Below, in pieces: positions 1 to 10,548 of a stretch of DNA of 64,000 nucleotides (its first letter is position 1; every line of letters begins with the position of its first letter). The notes below the pieces were generated by a model, which was given only the letters and a program-made list of their open reading frames with translations, was not told the origin of the DNA and made no database searches. Location: assembly GCF_019457615.1 (NCBI RefSeq), contig NZ_CP080414.1, positions 4,041,501 through 4,105,500 of the forward strand, in the 5' to 3' direction. This DNA comes from Shewanella zhangzhouensis. GTDB lineage: Bacteria; Pseudomonadota; Gammaproteobacteria; Enterobacterales; Shewanellaceae. Made by a program: the position numbers and the translations under genes.

Positions 1-3000
1 ACACCGTGACCCTGACCCTCGATGGCGAAGAAATTGCCTCCGTGCTGGTGATTGACCTCGGTGGCGGCGTACTGGGCTTCACCACCACCGTCGATGCCGC
101 CCTGCTGGTCGGCGCTGACGTGAACAGCATCACCGCCTCCGTCACCACCACCGATGACGCCGGCAACACCGCCTCAGCCGACGACACCGAAGGCTATGGT
201 GTCGACACGGAAATCAGTGCCACCATCGACCTCAACCCCATCGTGGTCGGCGATGACAACGTCATCAACCAGGCCGAAAGCGACGGCAGCGTGACCCTCA
301 GCGGTACCGTGGGCGGCGACGTCAAACTCGGCGACACCGTGACCCTGACCCTCGATGGCGAAGAAATTGCCTCCGTGCTGGTGATTGACCTCGGTGGCGG
401 CGTACTGGGCTTCACCACCACCGTCGATGCCGCCCTGCTGGTCGGCGCTGACGTGAACAGCATCACCGCCTCCGTCACCACCACCGATGACGCCGGCAAC
501 ACCGCCTCAGCCGACGACACCGAAGGCTATGGTGTCGACACGGAAATCAGTGCCACCATCGACCTCAACCCCATCGTGGTCGGCGATGACAACGTCATCA
601 ACCAGGCCGAAAGCGACGGCAGCGTGACCCTCAGCGGTACCGTGGGCGGCGACGTCAAACTCGGCGACACCGTGACCCTGACCCTCGATGGCGAAGAAAT
701 TGCCTCCGTGCTGGTGATTGACCTCGGTGGCGGCGTACTGGGCTTCACCACCACCGTCGATGCCGCCCTGCTGGTCGGCGCTGACGTGAACAGCATCACC
801 GCCTCCGTCACCACCACCGATGACGCCGGCAACACCGCCTCAGCCGACGACACCGAAGGCTATGGTGTCGACACGGAAATCAGTGCCACCATCGACCTCA
901 ACCCCATCGTGGTCGGCGATGACAACGTCATCAACCAGGCCGAAAGCGACGGCAGCGTGACCCTCAGCGGTACCGTGGGCGGCGACGTCAAACTCGGCGA
1001 CACCGTGACCCTGACCCTCGATGGCGAAGAAATTGCCTCCGTGCTGGTGATTGACCTCGGTGGCGGCGTACTGGGCTTCACCACCACCGTCGATGCCGCC
1101 CTGCTGGTCGGCGCTGACGTGAACAGCATCACCGCCTCCGTCACCACCACCGATGACGCCGGCAACACCGCCTCAGCCGACGACACCGAAGGCTATGGTG
1201 TCGACACGGAAATCAGTGCCACCATCGACCTCAACCCCATCGTGGTCGGCGATGACAACGTCATCAACCAGGCCGAAAGCGACGGCAGCGTGACCCTCAG
1301 CGGTACCGTGGGCGGCGACGTCAAACTCGGCGACACCGTGACCCTGACCCTCGATGGCGAAGAAATTGCCTCCGTGCTGGTGATTGACCTCGGTGGCGGC
1401 GTACTGGGCTTCACCACCACCGTCGATGCCGCCCTGCTGGTCGGCGCTGACGTGAACAGCATCACCGCCTCCGTCACCACCACCGATGACGCCGGCAACA
1501 CCGCCTCAGCCGACGACACCGAAGGCTATGGTGTCGACACGGAAATCAGTGCCACCATCGACCTCAACCCCATCGTGGTCGGCGATGACAACGTCATCAA
1601 CCAGGCCGAAAGCGACGGCAGCGTGACCCTCAGCGGTACCGTGGGCGGCGACGTCAAACTCGGCGACACCGTGACCCTGACCCTCGATGGCGAAGAAATT
1701 GCCTCCGTGCTGGTGATTGACCTCGGTGGCGGCGTACTGGGCTTCACCACCACCGTCGATGCCGCCCTGCTGGTCGGCGCTGACGTGAACAGCATCACCG
1801 CCTCCGTCACCACCACCGATGACGCCGGCAACACCGCCTCAGCCGACGACACCGAAGGCTATGGTGTCGACACGGAAATCAGTGCCACCATCGACCTCAA
1901 CCCCATCGTGGTCGGCGATGACAACGTCATCAACCAGGCCGAAAGCGACGGCAGCGTGACCCTCAGCGGTACCGTGGGCGGCGACGTCAAACTCGGCGAC
2001 ACCGTGACCCTGACCCTCGATGGCGAAGAAATTGCCTCCGTGCTGGTGATTGACCTCGGTGGCGGCGTACTGGGCTTCACCACCACCGTCGATGCCGCCC
2101 TGCTGGTCGGCGCTGACGTGAACAGCATCACCGCCTCCGTCACCACCACCGATGACGCCGGCAACACCGCCTCAGCCGACGACACCGAAGGCTATGGTGT
2201 CGACACGGAAATCAGTGCCACCATCGACCTCAACCCCATCGTGGTCGGCGATGACAACGTCATCAACCAGGCCGAAAGCGACGGCAGCGTGACCCTCAGC
2301 GGTACCGTGGGCGGCGACGTCAAACTCGGCGACACCGTGACCCTGACCCTCGATGGCGAAGAAATTGCCTCCGTGCTGGTGATTGACCTCGGTGGCGGCG
2401 TACTGGGCTTCACCACCACCGTCGATGCCGCCCTGCTGGTCGGCGCTGACGTGAACAGCATCACCGCCTCCGTCACCACCACCGATGACGCCGGCAACAC
2501 CGCCTCAGCCGACGACACCGAAGGCTATGGTGTCGACACGGAAATCAGTGCCACCATCGACCTCAACCCCATCGTGGTCGGCGATGACAACGTCATCAAC
2601 CAGGCCGAAAGCGACGGCAGCGTGACCCTCAGCGGTACCGTGGGCGGCGACGTCAAACTCGGCGACACCGTGACCCTGACCCTCGATGGCGAAGAAATTG
2701 CCTCCGTGCTGGTGATTGACCTCGGTGGCGGCGTACTGGGCTTCACCACCACCGTCGATGCCGCCCTGCTGGTCGGCGCTGACGTGAACAGCATCACCGC
2801 CTCCGTCACCACCACCGATGACGCCGGCAACACCGCCTCAGCCGACGACACCGAAGGCTATGGTGTCGACACGGAAATCAGTGCCACCATCGACCTCAAC
2901 CCCATCGTGGTCGGCGATGACAACGTCATCAACCAGGCCGAAAGCGACGGCAGCGTGACCCTCAGCGGTACCGTGGGCGGCGACGTCAAACTCGGCGACA

Positions 3001-6000
3001 CCGTGACCCTGACCCTCGATGGCGAAGAAATTGCCTCCGTGCTGGTGATTGACCTCGGTGGCGGCGTACTGGGCTTCACCACCACCGTCGATGCCGCCCT
3101 GCTGGTCGGCGCTGACGTGAACAGCATCACCGCCTCCGTCACCACCACCGATGACGCCGGCAACACCGCCTCAGCCGACGACACCGAAGGCTATGGTGTC
3201 GACACGGAAATCAGTGCCACCATCGACCTCAACCCCATCGTGGTCGGCGATGACAACGTCATCAACCAGGCCGAAAGCGACGGCAGCGTGACCCTCAGCG
3301 GTACCGTGGGCGGCGACGTCAAACTCGGCGACACCGTGACCCTGACCCTCGATGGCGAAGAAATTGCCTCCGTGCTGGTGATTGACCTCGGTGGCGGCGT
3401 ACTGGGCTTCACCACCACCGTCGATGCCGCCCTGCTGGTCGGCGCTGACGTGAACAGCATCACCGCCTCCGTCACCACCACCGATGACGCCGGCAACACC
3501 GCCTCAGCCGACGACACCGAAGGCTATGGTGTCGACACGGAAATCAGTGCCACCATCGACCTCAACCCCATCGTGGTCGGCGATGACAACGTCATCAACC
3601 AGGCCGAAAGCGACGGCAGCGTGACCCTCAGCGGTACCGTGGGCGGCGACGTCAAACTCGGCGACACCGTGACCCTGACCCTCGATGGCGAAGAAATTGC
3701 CTCCGTGCTGGTGATTGACCTCGGTGGCGGCGTACTGGGCTTCACCACCACCGTCGATGCCGCCCTGCTGGTCGGCGCTGACGTGAACAGCATCACCGCC
3801 TCCGTCACCACCACCGATGACGCCGGCAACACCGCCTCAGCCGACGACACCGAAGGCTATGGTGTCGACACGGAAATCAGTGCCACCATCGACCTCAACC
3901 CCATCGTGGTCGGCGATGACAACGTCATCAACCAGGCCGAAAGCGACGGCAGCGTGACCCTCAGCGGTACCGTGGGCGGCGACGTCAAACTCGGCGACAC
4001 CGTGACCCTGACCCTCGATGGCGAAGAAATTGCCTCCGTGCTGGTGATTGACCTCGGTGGCGGCGTACTGGGCTTCACCACCACCGTCGATGCCGCCCTG
4101 CTGGTCGGCGCTGACGTGAACAGCATCACCGCCTCCGTCACCACCACCGATGACGCCGGCAACACCGCCTCAGCCGACGACACCGAAGGCTATGGTGTCG
4201 ACACGGAAATCAGTGCCACCATCGACCTCAACCCCATCGTGGTCGGCGATGACAACGTCATCAACCAGGCCGAAAGCGACGGCAGCGTGACCCTCAGCGG
4301 TACCGTGGGCGGCGACGTCAAACTCGGCGACACCGTGACCCTGACCCTCGATGGCGAAGAAATTGCCTCCGTGCTGGTGATTGACCTCGGTGGCGGCGTA
4401 CTGGGCTTCACCACCACCGTCGATGCCGCCCTGCTGGTCGGCGCTGACGTGAACAGCATCACCGCCTCCGTCACCACCACCGATGACGCCGGCAACACCG
4501 CCTCAGCCGACGACACCGAAGGCTATGGTGTCGACACGGAAATCAGTGCCACCATCGACCTCAACCCCATCGTGGTCGGCGATGACAACGTCATCAACCA
4601 GGCCGAAAGCGACGGCAGCGTGACCCTCAGCGGTACCGTGGGCGGCGACGTCAAACTCGGCGACACCGTGACCCTGACCCTCGATGGCGAAGAAATTGCC
4701 TCCGTGCTGGTGATTGACCTCGGTGGCGGCGTACTGGGCTTCACCACCACCGTCGATGCCGCCCTGCTGGTCGGCGCTGACGTGAACAGCATCACCGCCT
4801 CCGTCACCACCACCGATGACGCCGGCAACACCGCCTCAGCCGACGACACCGAAGGCTATGGTGTCGACACGGAAATCAGTGCCACCATCGACCTCAACCC
4901 CATCGTGGTCGGCGATGACAACGTCATCAACCAGGCCGAAAGCGACGGCAGCGTGACCCTCAGCGGTACCGTGGGCGGCGACGTCAAACTCGGCGACACC
5001 GTGACCCTGACCCTCGATGGCGAAGAAATTGCCTCCGTGCTGGTGATTGACCTCGGTGGCGGCGTACTGGGCTTCACCACCACCGTCGATGCCGCCCTGC
5101 TGGTCGGCGCTGACGTGAACAGCATCACCGCCTCCGTCACCACCACCGATGACGCCGGCAACACCGCCTCAGCCGACGACACCGAAGGCTATGGTGTCGA
5201 CACGGAAATCAGTGCCACCATCGACCTCAACCCCATCGTGGTCGGCGATGACAACGTCATCAACCAGGCCGAAAGCGACGGCAGCGTGACCCTCAGCGGT
5301 ACCGTGGGCGGCGACGTCAAACTCGGCGACACCGTGACCCTGACCCTCGATGGCGAAGAAATTGCCTCCGTGCTGGTGATTGACCTCGGTGGCGGCGTAC
5401 TGGGCTTCACCACCACCGTCGATGCCGCCCTGCTGGTCGGCGCTGACGTGAACAGCATCACCGCCTCCGTCACCACCACCGATGACGCCGGCAACACCGC
5501 CTCAGCCGACGACACCGAAGGCTATGGTGTCGACACGGAAATCAGTGCCACCATCGACCTCAACCCCATCGTGGTCGGCGATGACAACGTCATCAACCAG
5601 GCCGAAAGCGACGGCAGCGTGACCCTCAGCGGTACCGTGGGCGGCGACGTCAAACTCGGCGACACCGTGACCCTGACCCTCGATGGCGAAGAAATTGCCT
5701 CCGTGCTGGTGATTGACCTCGGTGGCGGCGTACTGGGCTTCACCACCACCGTCGATGCCGCCCTGCTGGTCGGCGCTGACGTGAACAGCATCACCGCCTC
5801 CGTCACCACCACCGATGACGCCGGCAACACCGCCTCAGCCGACGACACCGAAGGCTATGGTGTCGACACGGAAATCAGTGCCACCATCGACCTCAACCCC
5901 ATCGTGGTCGGCGATGACAACGTCATCAACCAGGCCGAAAGCGACGGCAGCGTGACCCTCAGCGGTACCGTGGGCGGCGACGTCAAACTCGGCGACACCG

Positions 6001-6208
6001 TGACCCTGACCCTCGATGGCGAAGAAATTGCCTCCGTGCTGGTGATTGACCTCGGTGGCGGCGTACTGGGCTTCACCACCACCGTCGATGCCGCCCTGCT
6101 GGTCGGCGCTGACGTGAACAGCATCACCGCCTCCGTCACCACCACCGATGACGCCGGCAACACCGCCTCAGCCGACGACACCGAAGGCTATGGTGTCGAC
6201 ACGGACAT
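1..6208 (+). repeat. Perfect 333-bp tandem repeat array inside bpfA
   Basis: A 333-bp unit encoding 111 residues recurs without any difference that I can see. The boundary GYGVDT is met 19 times, from about base 192 to 6186. That gives 18 complete periods plus a partial one at the left edge. The last copy switches from GVDTEIS to GVDTDIG, where unique sequence begins. Identity at silent positions as well as in protein implies recent expansion or continuing gene conversion. The array continues to the left of the window. Confidence 0.97.
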
Positions 6209-9200
6209 CGGCGCACCTACTGTATGGATTGTTGATGACGGCACGCCTGGCGATGGTTTGCTCACCCAAGGTGAAATCAACAGCAATGGCCCTGGGGTTC
6301 AGCTACAGGCGAATGTGAGCCACGCAGATCTGCTGGAAGGTGGTTTTGTTACTCTGACAGTGACAATTGGCAATGCCCAGCCTCAAGAATATGAGCTGGA
6401 GTTGGTAGATGATGTACTCCAGTTTCCCAATGGACAATTGGCAGATGGCTTCAGCTATAACAACGGTGTTATTACCTGGATTGAAAATGCACCCGATGCC
6501 GGACAAAGCATCACGGTAACGGTCACTCAAACCGATCTTGCTGGTAATGAATCTGCTGAGGACTCTGATACTGCACAGGTATTTGCTCCTGGCAATAATG
6601 AGTTGAGCGTTAATGAAAGTGATCTGCGTGACAATGTGCCCAATGTGGTTTCGCAGGAGATTTCCTTCACTGCTGGCAGCGAAGCACTGACACAATTCCG
6701 TTTTGGCGATGTAACCAGCATTCAAGCTGCAACCAATCTTGCTACAGGCGTGAGTATTGCCTGGGCTCTGACGGATGGTAGTTTAGTCGGTAGTATCGAC
6801 GGTGTTCCTGTCATCAAGTTGACACTGACCGATACAGATCCAATATCTGCCAACACGACTGGCAGCATTAGCGTTAACGTGGAATTGCTGGATAACATTA
6901 AACAAGTCAACGGCGCAGGTGACATCAATCTCAGTTCGCTGATTGAAGGTATCGTTATCGAAGCTGTTGGCGAAAATAACAGTGTTATTTCTGCAACCCT
7001 TGACCTGACCATCAATGACGACCTTGTTGAAGCCTCGGCCACTGACAGCAGCGGTTTGAATGCAGCGGATACCCAGATCAGCGGCACTGTGACTGTTGCT
7101 GGCGCAGACGGTAACGATAACTTACCTGCTGACGAAGATAATAACGTGCCGGCTGATCAGTACAGTGCTGATCTTAGCGTCAATATCTCTGGATGGGACA
7201 GAGACGATGAATTTACTTGGTTTACAGCATCAACTGAAACAACCGGTGATAACGAAACCATTTATTACTTCGTCGACCCTGAAAACCCAAACATCTTGAT
7301 TGCATACACTGACAGCGGAGATGAAGCGGCAGCTTGGGCGGGGCTGGATGACTACGATGACGAGTTGTCTTCTACCCAAACATTGATATTTACGCTTACT
7401 GTAAATCCCAATGACGGTAGTTACGTGATGAATGTCGTCAATCCAATCACTACGGTGACGGATTTGCCGGTAAACTTCACCACTAACATCGGTGGTAACA
7501 ACAATGTGCTCTATGTAGATAGCAGCGGACAAATCAGCAAAGATGTTCCTGCAACCGTCGCTTTCACCATGACTGCGACCGCAGACGGTAAGGCCGCTAC
7601 AGTCAACTCGTCTGCCAACGGCTATGGTGTGGGTTCGGGTAAAGACATTGATGATGGCGAAGTGCTTAGCTTGAACTTTGTATCACCAATTACCGGAGTC
7701 GAAGAATTATCGTTTACTTCAAATAGCGGTAGCATTTACACCGATGATGTCACTGTAGTGGTTCATGGCGTGATAGGCGGTATTCAAACTACTGTGACCT
7801 TGGAAGGTACCAGCACCGAACTGGTTGCAGCAATAAACAGCGCTGGATTTACCAGCATCAGTCAAATTGACTTCTCAAAAGTTGCCGGAAATCCTGATTT
7901 CAACCTCTTTGGTTTTACTTCATCAACGGAGCATGTGGATCCTGTCGGTGCCGTTCTCGACTTTAATGTCGCGATATCCGACAGCGACGGTGATATTGAT
8001 AGCACCAATCCGTTTACTGTGACTCTGACGCCACCACCAACCGCACTCAGTGCGTTAACGCCAAATGCACTTAACTCATTGAGGGAGGCTACCTTGCTCA
8101 CCGATGCCCCAGATAGCGATAGCAGTACACTGCTGTTTAAAGCTGGAGGCAGCAATGTAAACAGTATTGGTTTTGCAAGTGACGATGGCATTCAGGTCGA
8201 TGGTATCCGGCAGCAACTTCAGTGGACCTTGAGTAGTGATAAGCAAACTTTGATTGGCTCCATTGGCAACAGAGACCTTATTAAGTTAACCCTTGATTGG
8301 GATGCTATAACCTCAGGCCAGCAAGGTGCTGTTGAAGTGAAAGCAGAGCTGATTGGCAATCTGCCTCACAATGCAAATGTCGATTCTATTCAAATATCGG
8401 GCATTAAAGTTACGGCGACCGACTCAAGCGGTGTAGCAGCTAATTCAACGGTCACAGTTACTGTTGCTGACGACAATAACCTTGCTGTTGATGATACCAA
8501 CAGTGTTGATGTGGTCGTCGACAGCTTTTTGGTTTCCGGTGTTGTTGCGAATTGGACGACAACCGAAGGCGGCTCTAGCATCGAGAAGTTCGATGGAACC
8601 GATGCTGCCAATGGTGGTGGTCTGGATAACGACAGCGGCTTGGATCAACTGCGCTGGGGCTCTCCAGTAGGCAATTACAAGTCAGGTTATGGCTTTATCG
8701 ATAATGACGCAGGTCTGTCTGGCCAGCTCGCACTGAATGAAGACATAGTGCTCGGTACCTTTACCCACTATAACTGGCCTACTTACTCTGGCACTTCAAT
8801 CACCGGTGCCAAGATGAATGTGGCGTTTACGCTGACCGATGCGTATGGCAAAACCACGCCGGTTTCTTTGGATCTCAGTTTCTCCCACAATGAGACTCGC
8901 AACAGCGACGATTCTGAAGCATCGAAGGACATAGTAACTGTCGGACAAACCAGTGTGACCTTTAACTATGAAGGTGCGGTGTACACCCTGCAGGTTATTG
9001 GCTTCAAAGATAAAGTCACAGGAAACGTGGTTACTGAAATCCACACCGCCGAAAATGCTGCCAACAGTTATGAATTGGTGGTGCGCATGGTTCCAGGAGA
9101 TGGTTATACCCTGCCGCACACCGAGGGCAACGTGCTCACCAACGATATCGTGGGCGCCGATGGCGCTCCAACCATCATAGGCGTGGCGGAAGGAGATCAA

Positions 9201-10454
9201 ACCGACATTGGCGTTATTGGCCAAGTAGGCGCGATCATCGCCGGTACTTACGGCAACCTAATCTTGAACGCTGATGGTACCTATACCTACCAGTTAACAG
9301 CGAGTGCCAACAGTATCCCCGCTTCTGGTGATATCGAAACCTTTACTTACACCACCCAAGATGGCGATGGAGATAGAACCAGCGCTACCTTGAAGATTGA
9401 TGTCAATCCAGTAAATGCCGATGGTATCAATATTGCGGATGCTGGCTTGATTTCAACTCAAGGCTCTAACCTCAATGACACCATCATCGTTGTTAATGGC
9501 GAAAGTGCAACCCGCGCCGGACAGAACGTACTGAATGCCACATTCGGTGGAGGATTAAGTGGCATTATCACGGACCGACATGGAAATACAGTTAGTGCGT
9601 CCGGTGCAAATAACAAGAGTTATGGTGACAAAAACATCCAGGTTGTAAGCGGTGGGGATGGCAACGACCATATCGAAACCGCTATGGGTAATGATGTTAT
9701 CTATGCAGGTAAAACCGGTGCAGCTGGCTTTGGAACAGATGACCAACTCGAGCTATCGGTTAATACTCTGTCGACTCATCATATAATGACCGGAACATTA
9801 GCTGGCCCAGACAGTATTGTGGATACTGATGGCATGCTGCTTTCCAATGATGTGTCTTCTGCCAGAGCGGATGTTGTCAACGGTGGTAGCGGCGACGATA
9901 AGATCTTTGGTCAATCTGGCTCTGACATACTCTATGGACACACCGGAGATGACTACATTGATGGTGGTAGCCACAATGATGCTCTTCGTGGCGGCGAAGG
10001 CAATGACACCCTTATAGGTGGCCTTGGCGACGACGTGCTGCGCGGAGATGGCGGTGCCGATACCTTCGTTTGGAGAGCTGGTGAAACCGGAACTGACCAT
10101 ATCATCGACTTCAATATCAATGAAGACAAACTGGACTTGAGCGACCTGCTGCAAGGCGAAGAAAATGGCAATCTGGAAGATTACCTGAGCTTCAGCTTTG
10201 AGCGGGGTTCAACCACCATTGAAATTGATGCCAACCGCGATGGCACAGTTGATCAGCGTATCGTACTGGATGGTGTTGATTTGGCAGATGAGTATGGTCT
10301 GGCCTCAACCGATGAATCCGGGATCATCAACGGGCTGCTGGGTAATGGTACCGGCCCATTGATAGTCGATACACAAGCCGATACAGGCGCAGCCCAGGCT
10401 GTGGGCCGTATCTTGTCACTCGATGAGGATCATAAGACCGAGTTGATGCCTTAA
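1..10454 (+). CDS. bpfA: Giant RTX biofilm adhesin, BpfA/LapA type (3' part; 5' end outside window)
   Basis: The reading frame is open from the left edge (codons start at base 3) to TAA at 10452-10454, so at least 3483 residues are present and the N-terminus, with the LapG-type cleavage and retention module, lies outside. About 2070 residues are identical 111-residue Ig-like repeats. Then come two domains resembling the T1SS-143 type (about bases 6590-7030 and 8040-8480), a calcium-dependent-looking domain near 8490-8950, a VCBS-like domain (about 9100-9420), and glycine/aspartate RTX nonapeptides (GGSGDDKIFG, GGEGNDTLIGG) at about 9650-10060. The acidic C-terminal tail is typical of type I secretion substrates. 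It is followed by its own secretion genes and by bpfG and bpfD, the order known for the Shewanella Bpf operon. It should be exported across both membranes, held in the outer membrane, and mediate biofilm attachment. The copy number of the repeats may be assembly-limited. Confidence 0.93.
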   Translation, partial: TVTLTLDGEEIASVLVIDLGGGVLGFTTTVDAALLVGADVNSITASVTTTDDAGNTASADDTEGYGVDTEISATIDLNPIVVGDDNVINQAESDGSVTLSGTVGGDVKLGDTVTLTLDGEEIASVLVIDLGGGVLGFTTTVDAALLVGADVNSITASVTTTDDAGNTASADDTEGYGVDTEISATIDLNPIVVGDDNVINQAESDGSVTLSGTVGGDVKLGDTVTLTLDGEEIASVLVIDLGGGVLGFTTTVDAALLVGADVNSITASVTTTDDAGNTASADDTEGYGVDTEISATIDLNPIVVGDDNVINQAESDGSVTLSGTVGGDVKLGDTVTLTLDGEEIASVLVIDLGGGVLGFTTTVDAALLVGADVNSITASVTTTDDAGNTASADDTEGYGVDTEISATIDLNPIVVGDDNVINQAESDGSVTLSGTVGGDVKLGDTVTLTLDGEEIASVLVIDLGGGVLGFTTTVDAALLVGADVNSITASVTTTDDAGNTASADDTEGYGVDTEISATIDLNPIVVGDDNVINQAESDGSVTLSGTVGGDVKLGDTVTLTLDGEEIASVLVIDLGGGVLGFTTTVDAALLVGADVNSITASVTTTDDAGNTASADDTEGYGVDTEISATIDLNPIVVGDDNVINQAESDGSVTLSGTVGGDVKLGDTVTLTLDGEEIASVLVIDLGGGVLGFTTTVDAALLVGADVNSITASVTTTDDAGNTASADDTEGYGVDTEISATIDLNPIVVGDDNVINQAESDGSVTLSGTVGGDVKLGDTVTLTLDGEEIASVLVIDLGGGVLGFTTTVDAALLVGADVNSITASVTTTDDAGNTASADDTEGYGVDTEISATIDLNPIVVGDDNVINQAESDGSVTLSGTVGGDVKLGDTVTLTLDGEEIASVLVIDLGGGVLGFTTTVDAALLVGADVNSITASVTTTDDAGNTASADDTEGYGVDTEISATIDLNPIVVGDDNVINQAESDGSVTLSGTVGGDVKLGDTVTLTLDGEEIASVLVIDLGGGVLGFTTTVDAALLVGADVNSITASVTTTDDAGNTASADDTEGYGVDTEISATIDLNPIVVGDDNVINQAESDGSVTLSGTVGGDVKLGDTVTLTLDGEEIASVLVIDLGGGVLGFTTTVDAALLVGADVNSITASVTTTDDAGNTASADDTEGYGVDTEISATIDLNPIVVGDDNVINQAESDGSVTLSGTVGGDVKLGDTVTLTLDGEEIASVLVIDLGGGVLGFTTTVDAALLVGADVNSITASVTTTDDAGNTASADDTEGYGVDTEISATIDLNPIVVGDDNVINQAESDGSVTLSGTVGGDVKLGDTVTLTLDGEEIASVLVIDLGGGVLGFTTTVDAALLVGADVNSITASVTTTDDAGNTASADDTEGYGVDTEISATIDLNPIVVGDDNVINQAESDGSVTLSGTVGGDVKLGDTVTLTLDGEEIASVLVIDLGGGVLGFTTTVDAALLVGADVNSITASVTTTDDAGNTASADDTEGYGVDTEISATIDLNPIVVGDDNVINQAESDGSVTLSGTVGGDVKLGDTVTLTLDGEEIASVLVIDLGGGVLGFTTTVDAALLVGADVNSITASVTTTDDAGNTASADDTEGYGVDTEISATIDLNPIVVGDDNVINQAESDGSVTLSGTVGGDVKLGDTVTLTLDGEEIASVLVIDLGGGVLGFTTTVDAALLVGADVNSITASVTTTDDAGNTASADDTEGYGVDTEISATIDLNPIVVGDDNVINQAESDGSVTLSGTVGGDVKLGDTVTLTLDGEEIASVLVIDLGGGVLGFTTTVDAALLVGADVNSITASVTTTDDAGNTASADDTEGYGVDTEISATIDLNPIVVGDDNVINQAESDGSVTLSGTVGGDVKLGDTVTLTLDGEEIASVLVIDLGGGVLGFTTTVDAALLVGADVNSITASVTTTDDAGNTASADDTEGYGVDTEISATIDLNPIVVGDDNVINQAESDGSVTLSGTVGGDVKLGDTVTLTLDGEEIASVLVIDLGGGVLGFTTTVDAALLVGADVNSITASVTTTDDAGNTASADDTEGYGVDTDIGAPTVWIVDDGTPGDGLLTQGEINSNGPGVQLQANVSHADLLEGGFVTLTVTIGNAQPQEYELELVDDVLQFPNGQLADGFSYNNGVITWIENAPDAGQSITVTVTQTDLAGNESAEDSDTAQVFAPGNNELSVNESDLRDNVPNVVSQEISFTAGSEALTQFRFGDVTSIQAATNLATGVSIAWALTDGSLVGSIDGVPVIKLTLTDTDPISANTTGSISVNVELLDNIKQVNGAGDINLSSLIEGIVIEAVGENNSVISATLDLTINDDLVEASATDSSGLNAADTQISGTVTVAGADGNDNLPADEDNNVPADQYSADLSVNISGWDRDDEFTWFTASTETTGDNETIYYFVDPENPNILIAYTDSGDEAAAWAGLDDYDDELSSTQTLIFTLTVNPNDGSYVMNVVNPITTVTDLPVNFTTNIGGNNNVLYVDSSGQISKDVPATVAFTMTATADGKAATVNSSANGYGVGSGKDIDDGEVLSLNFVSPITGVEELSFTSNSGSIYTDDVTVVVHGVIGGIQTTVTLEGTSTELVAAINSAGFTSISQIDFSKVAGNPDFNLFGFTSSTEHVDPVGAVLDFNVAISDSDGDIDSTNPFTVTLTPPPTALSALTPNALNSLREATLLTDAPDSDSSTLLFKAGGSNVNSIGFASDDGIQVDGIRQQLQWTLSSDKQTLIGSIGNRDLIKLTLDWDAITSGQQGAVEVKAELIGNLPHNANVDSIQISGIKVTATDSSGVAANSTVTVTVADDNNLAVDDTNSVDVVVDSFLVSGVVANWTTTEGGSSIEKFDGTDAANGGGLDNDSGLDQLRWGSPVGNYKSGYGFIDNDAGLSGQLALNEDIVLGTFTHYNWPTYSGTSITGAKMNVAFTLTDAYGKTTPVSLDLSFSHNETRNSDDSEASKDIVTVGQTSVTFNYEGAVYTLQVIGFKDKVTGNVVTEIHTAENAANSYELVVRMVPGDGYTLPHTEGNVLTNDIVGADGAPTIIGVAEGDQTDIGVIGQVGAIIAGTYGNLILNADGTYTYQLTASANSIPASGDIETFTYTTQDGDGDRTSATLKIDVNPVNADGINIADAGLISTQGSNLNDTIIVVNGESATRAGQNVLNATFGGGLSGIITDRHGNTVSASGANNKSYGDKNIQVVSGGDGNDHIETAMGNDVIYAGKTGAAGFGTDDQLELSVNTLSTHHIMTGTLAGPDSIVDTDGMLLSNDVSSARADVVNGGSGDDKIFGQSGSDILYGHTGDDYIDGGSHNDALRGGEGNDTLIGGLGDDVLRGDGGADTFVWRAGETGTDHIIDFNINEDKLDLSDLLQGEENGNLEDYLSFSFERGSTTIEIDANRDGTVDQRIVLDGVDLADEYGLASTDESGIINGLLGNGTGPLIVDTQADTGAAQAVGRILSLDEDHKTELMP

Positions 10455-10470
10455 TACCTCAACCAGGAAA

Positions 10471-10500
10471 ATGCCGGGCTATAGCAATATGGCCCGGCAT
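10471..10500 (+). other. Stem-loop between bpfA and rtxB
   Basis: ATGCCGGGC and GCCCGGCAT form a perfect 9-bp stem around a 12-base loop, 17 bases after the bpfA stop. No T-run follows, so it is a weak candidate for a rho-independent terminator. It may stabilise the 3' end of the giant message or tune how much transport-gene message follows it. The role is inferred. Confidence 0.6.
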
Positions 10501-10548
10501 AACTATACTGGGTCTAACGTCATAAAAATAATAAGGTAAATGTAAACG

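Noticed and set aside
194..6181. Eighteen identical 108-codon minus-strand open frames, one per adhesin repeat
   Set aside because: They are the antisense of the tandem repeat, recur only because the unit is 333 bp, and lack start signals or any family resemblance.
6303..6725. 140-codon minus-strand open frame within bpfA
   Set aside because: Shadow of the adhesin frame, which has clear domain structure here; no ribosome-binding sequence.
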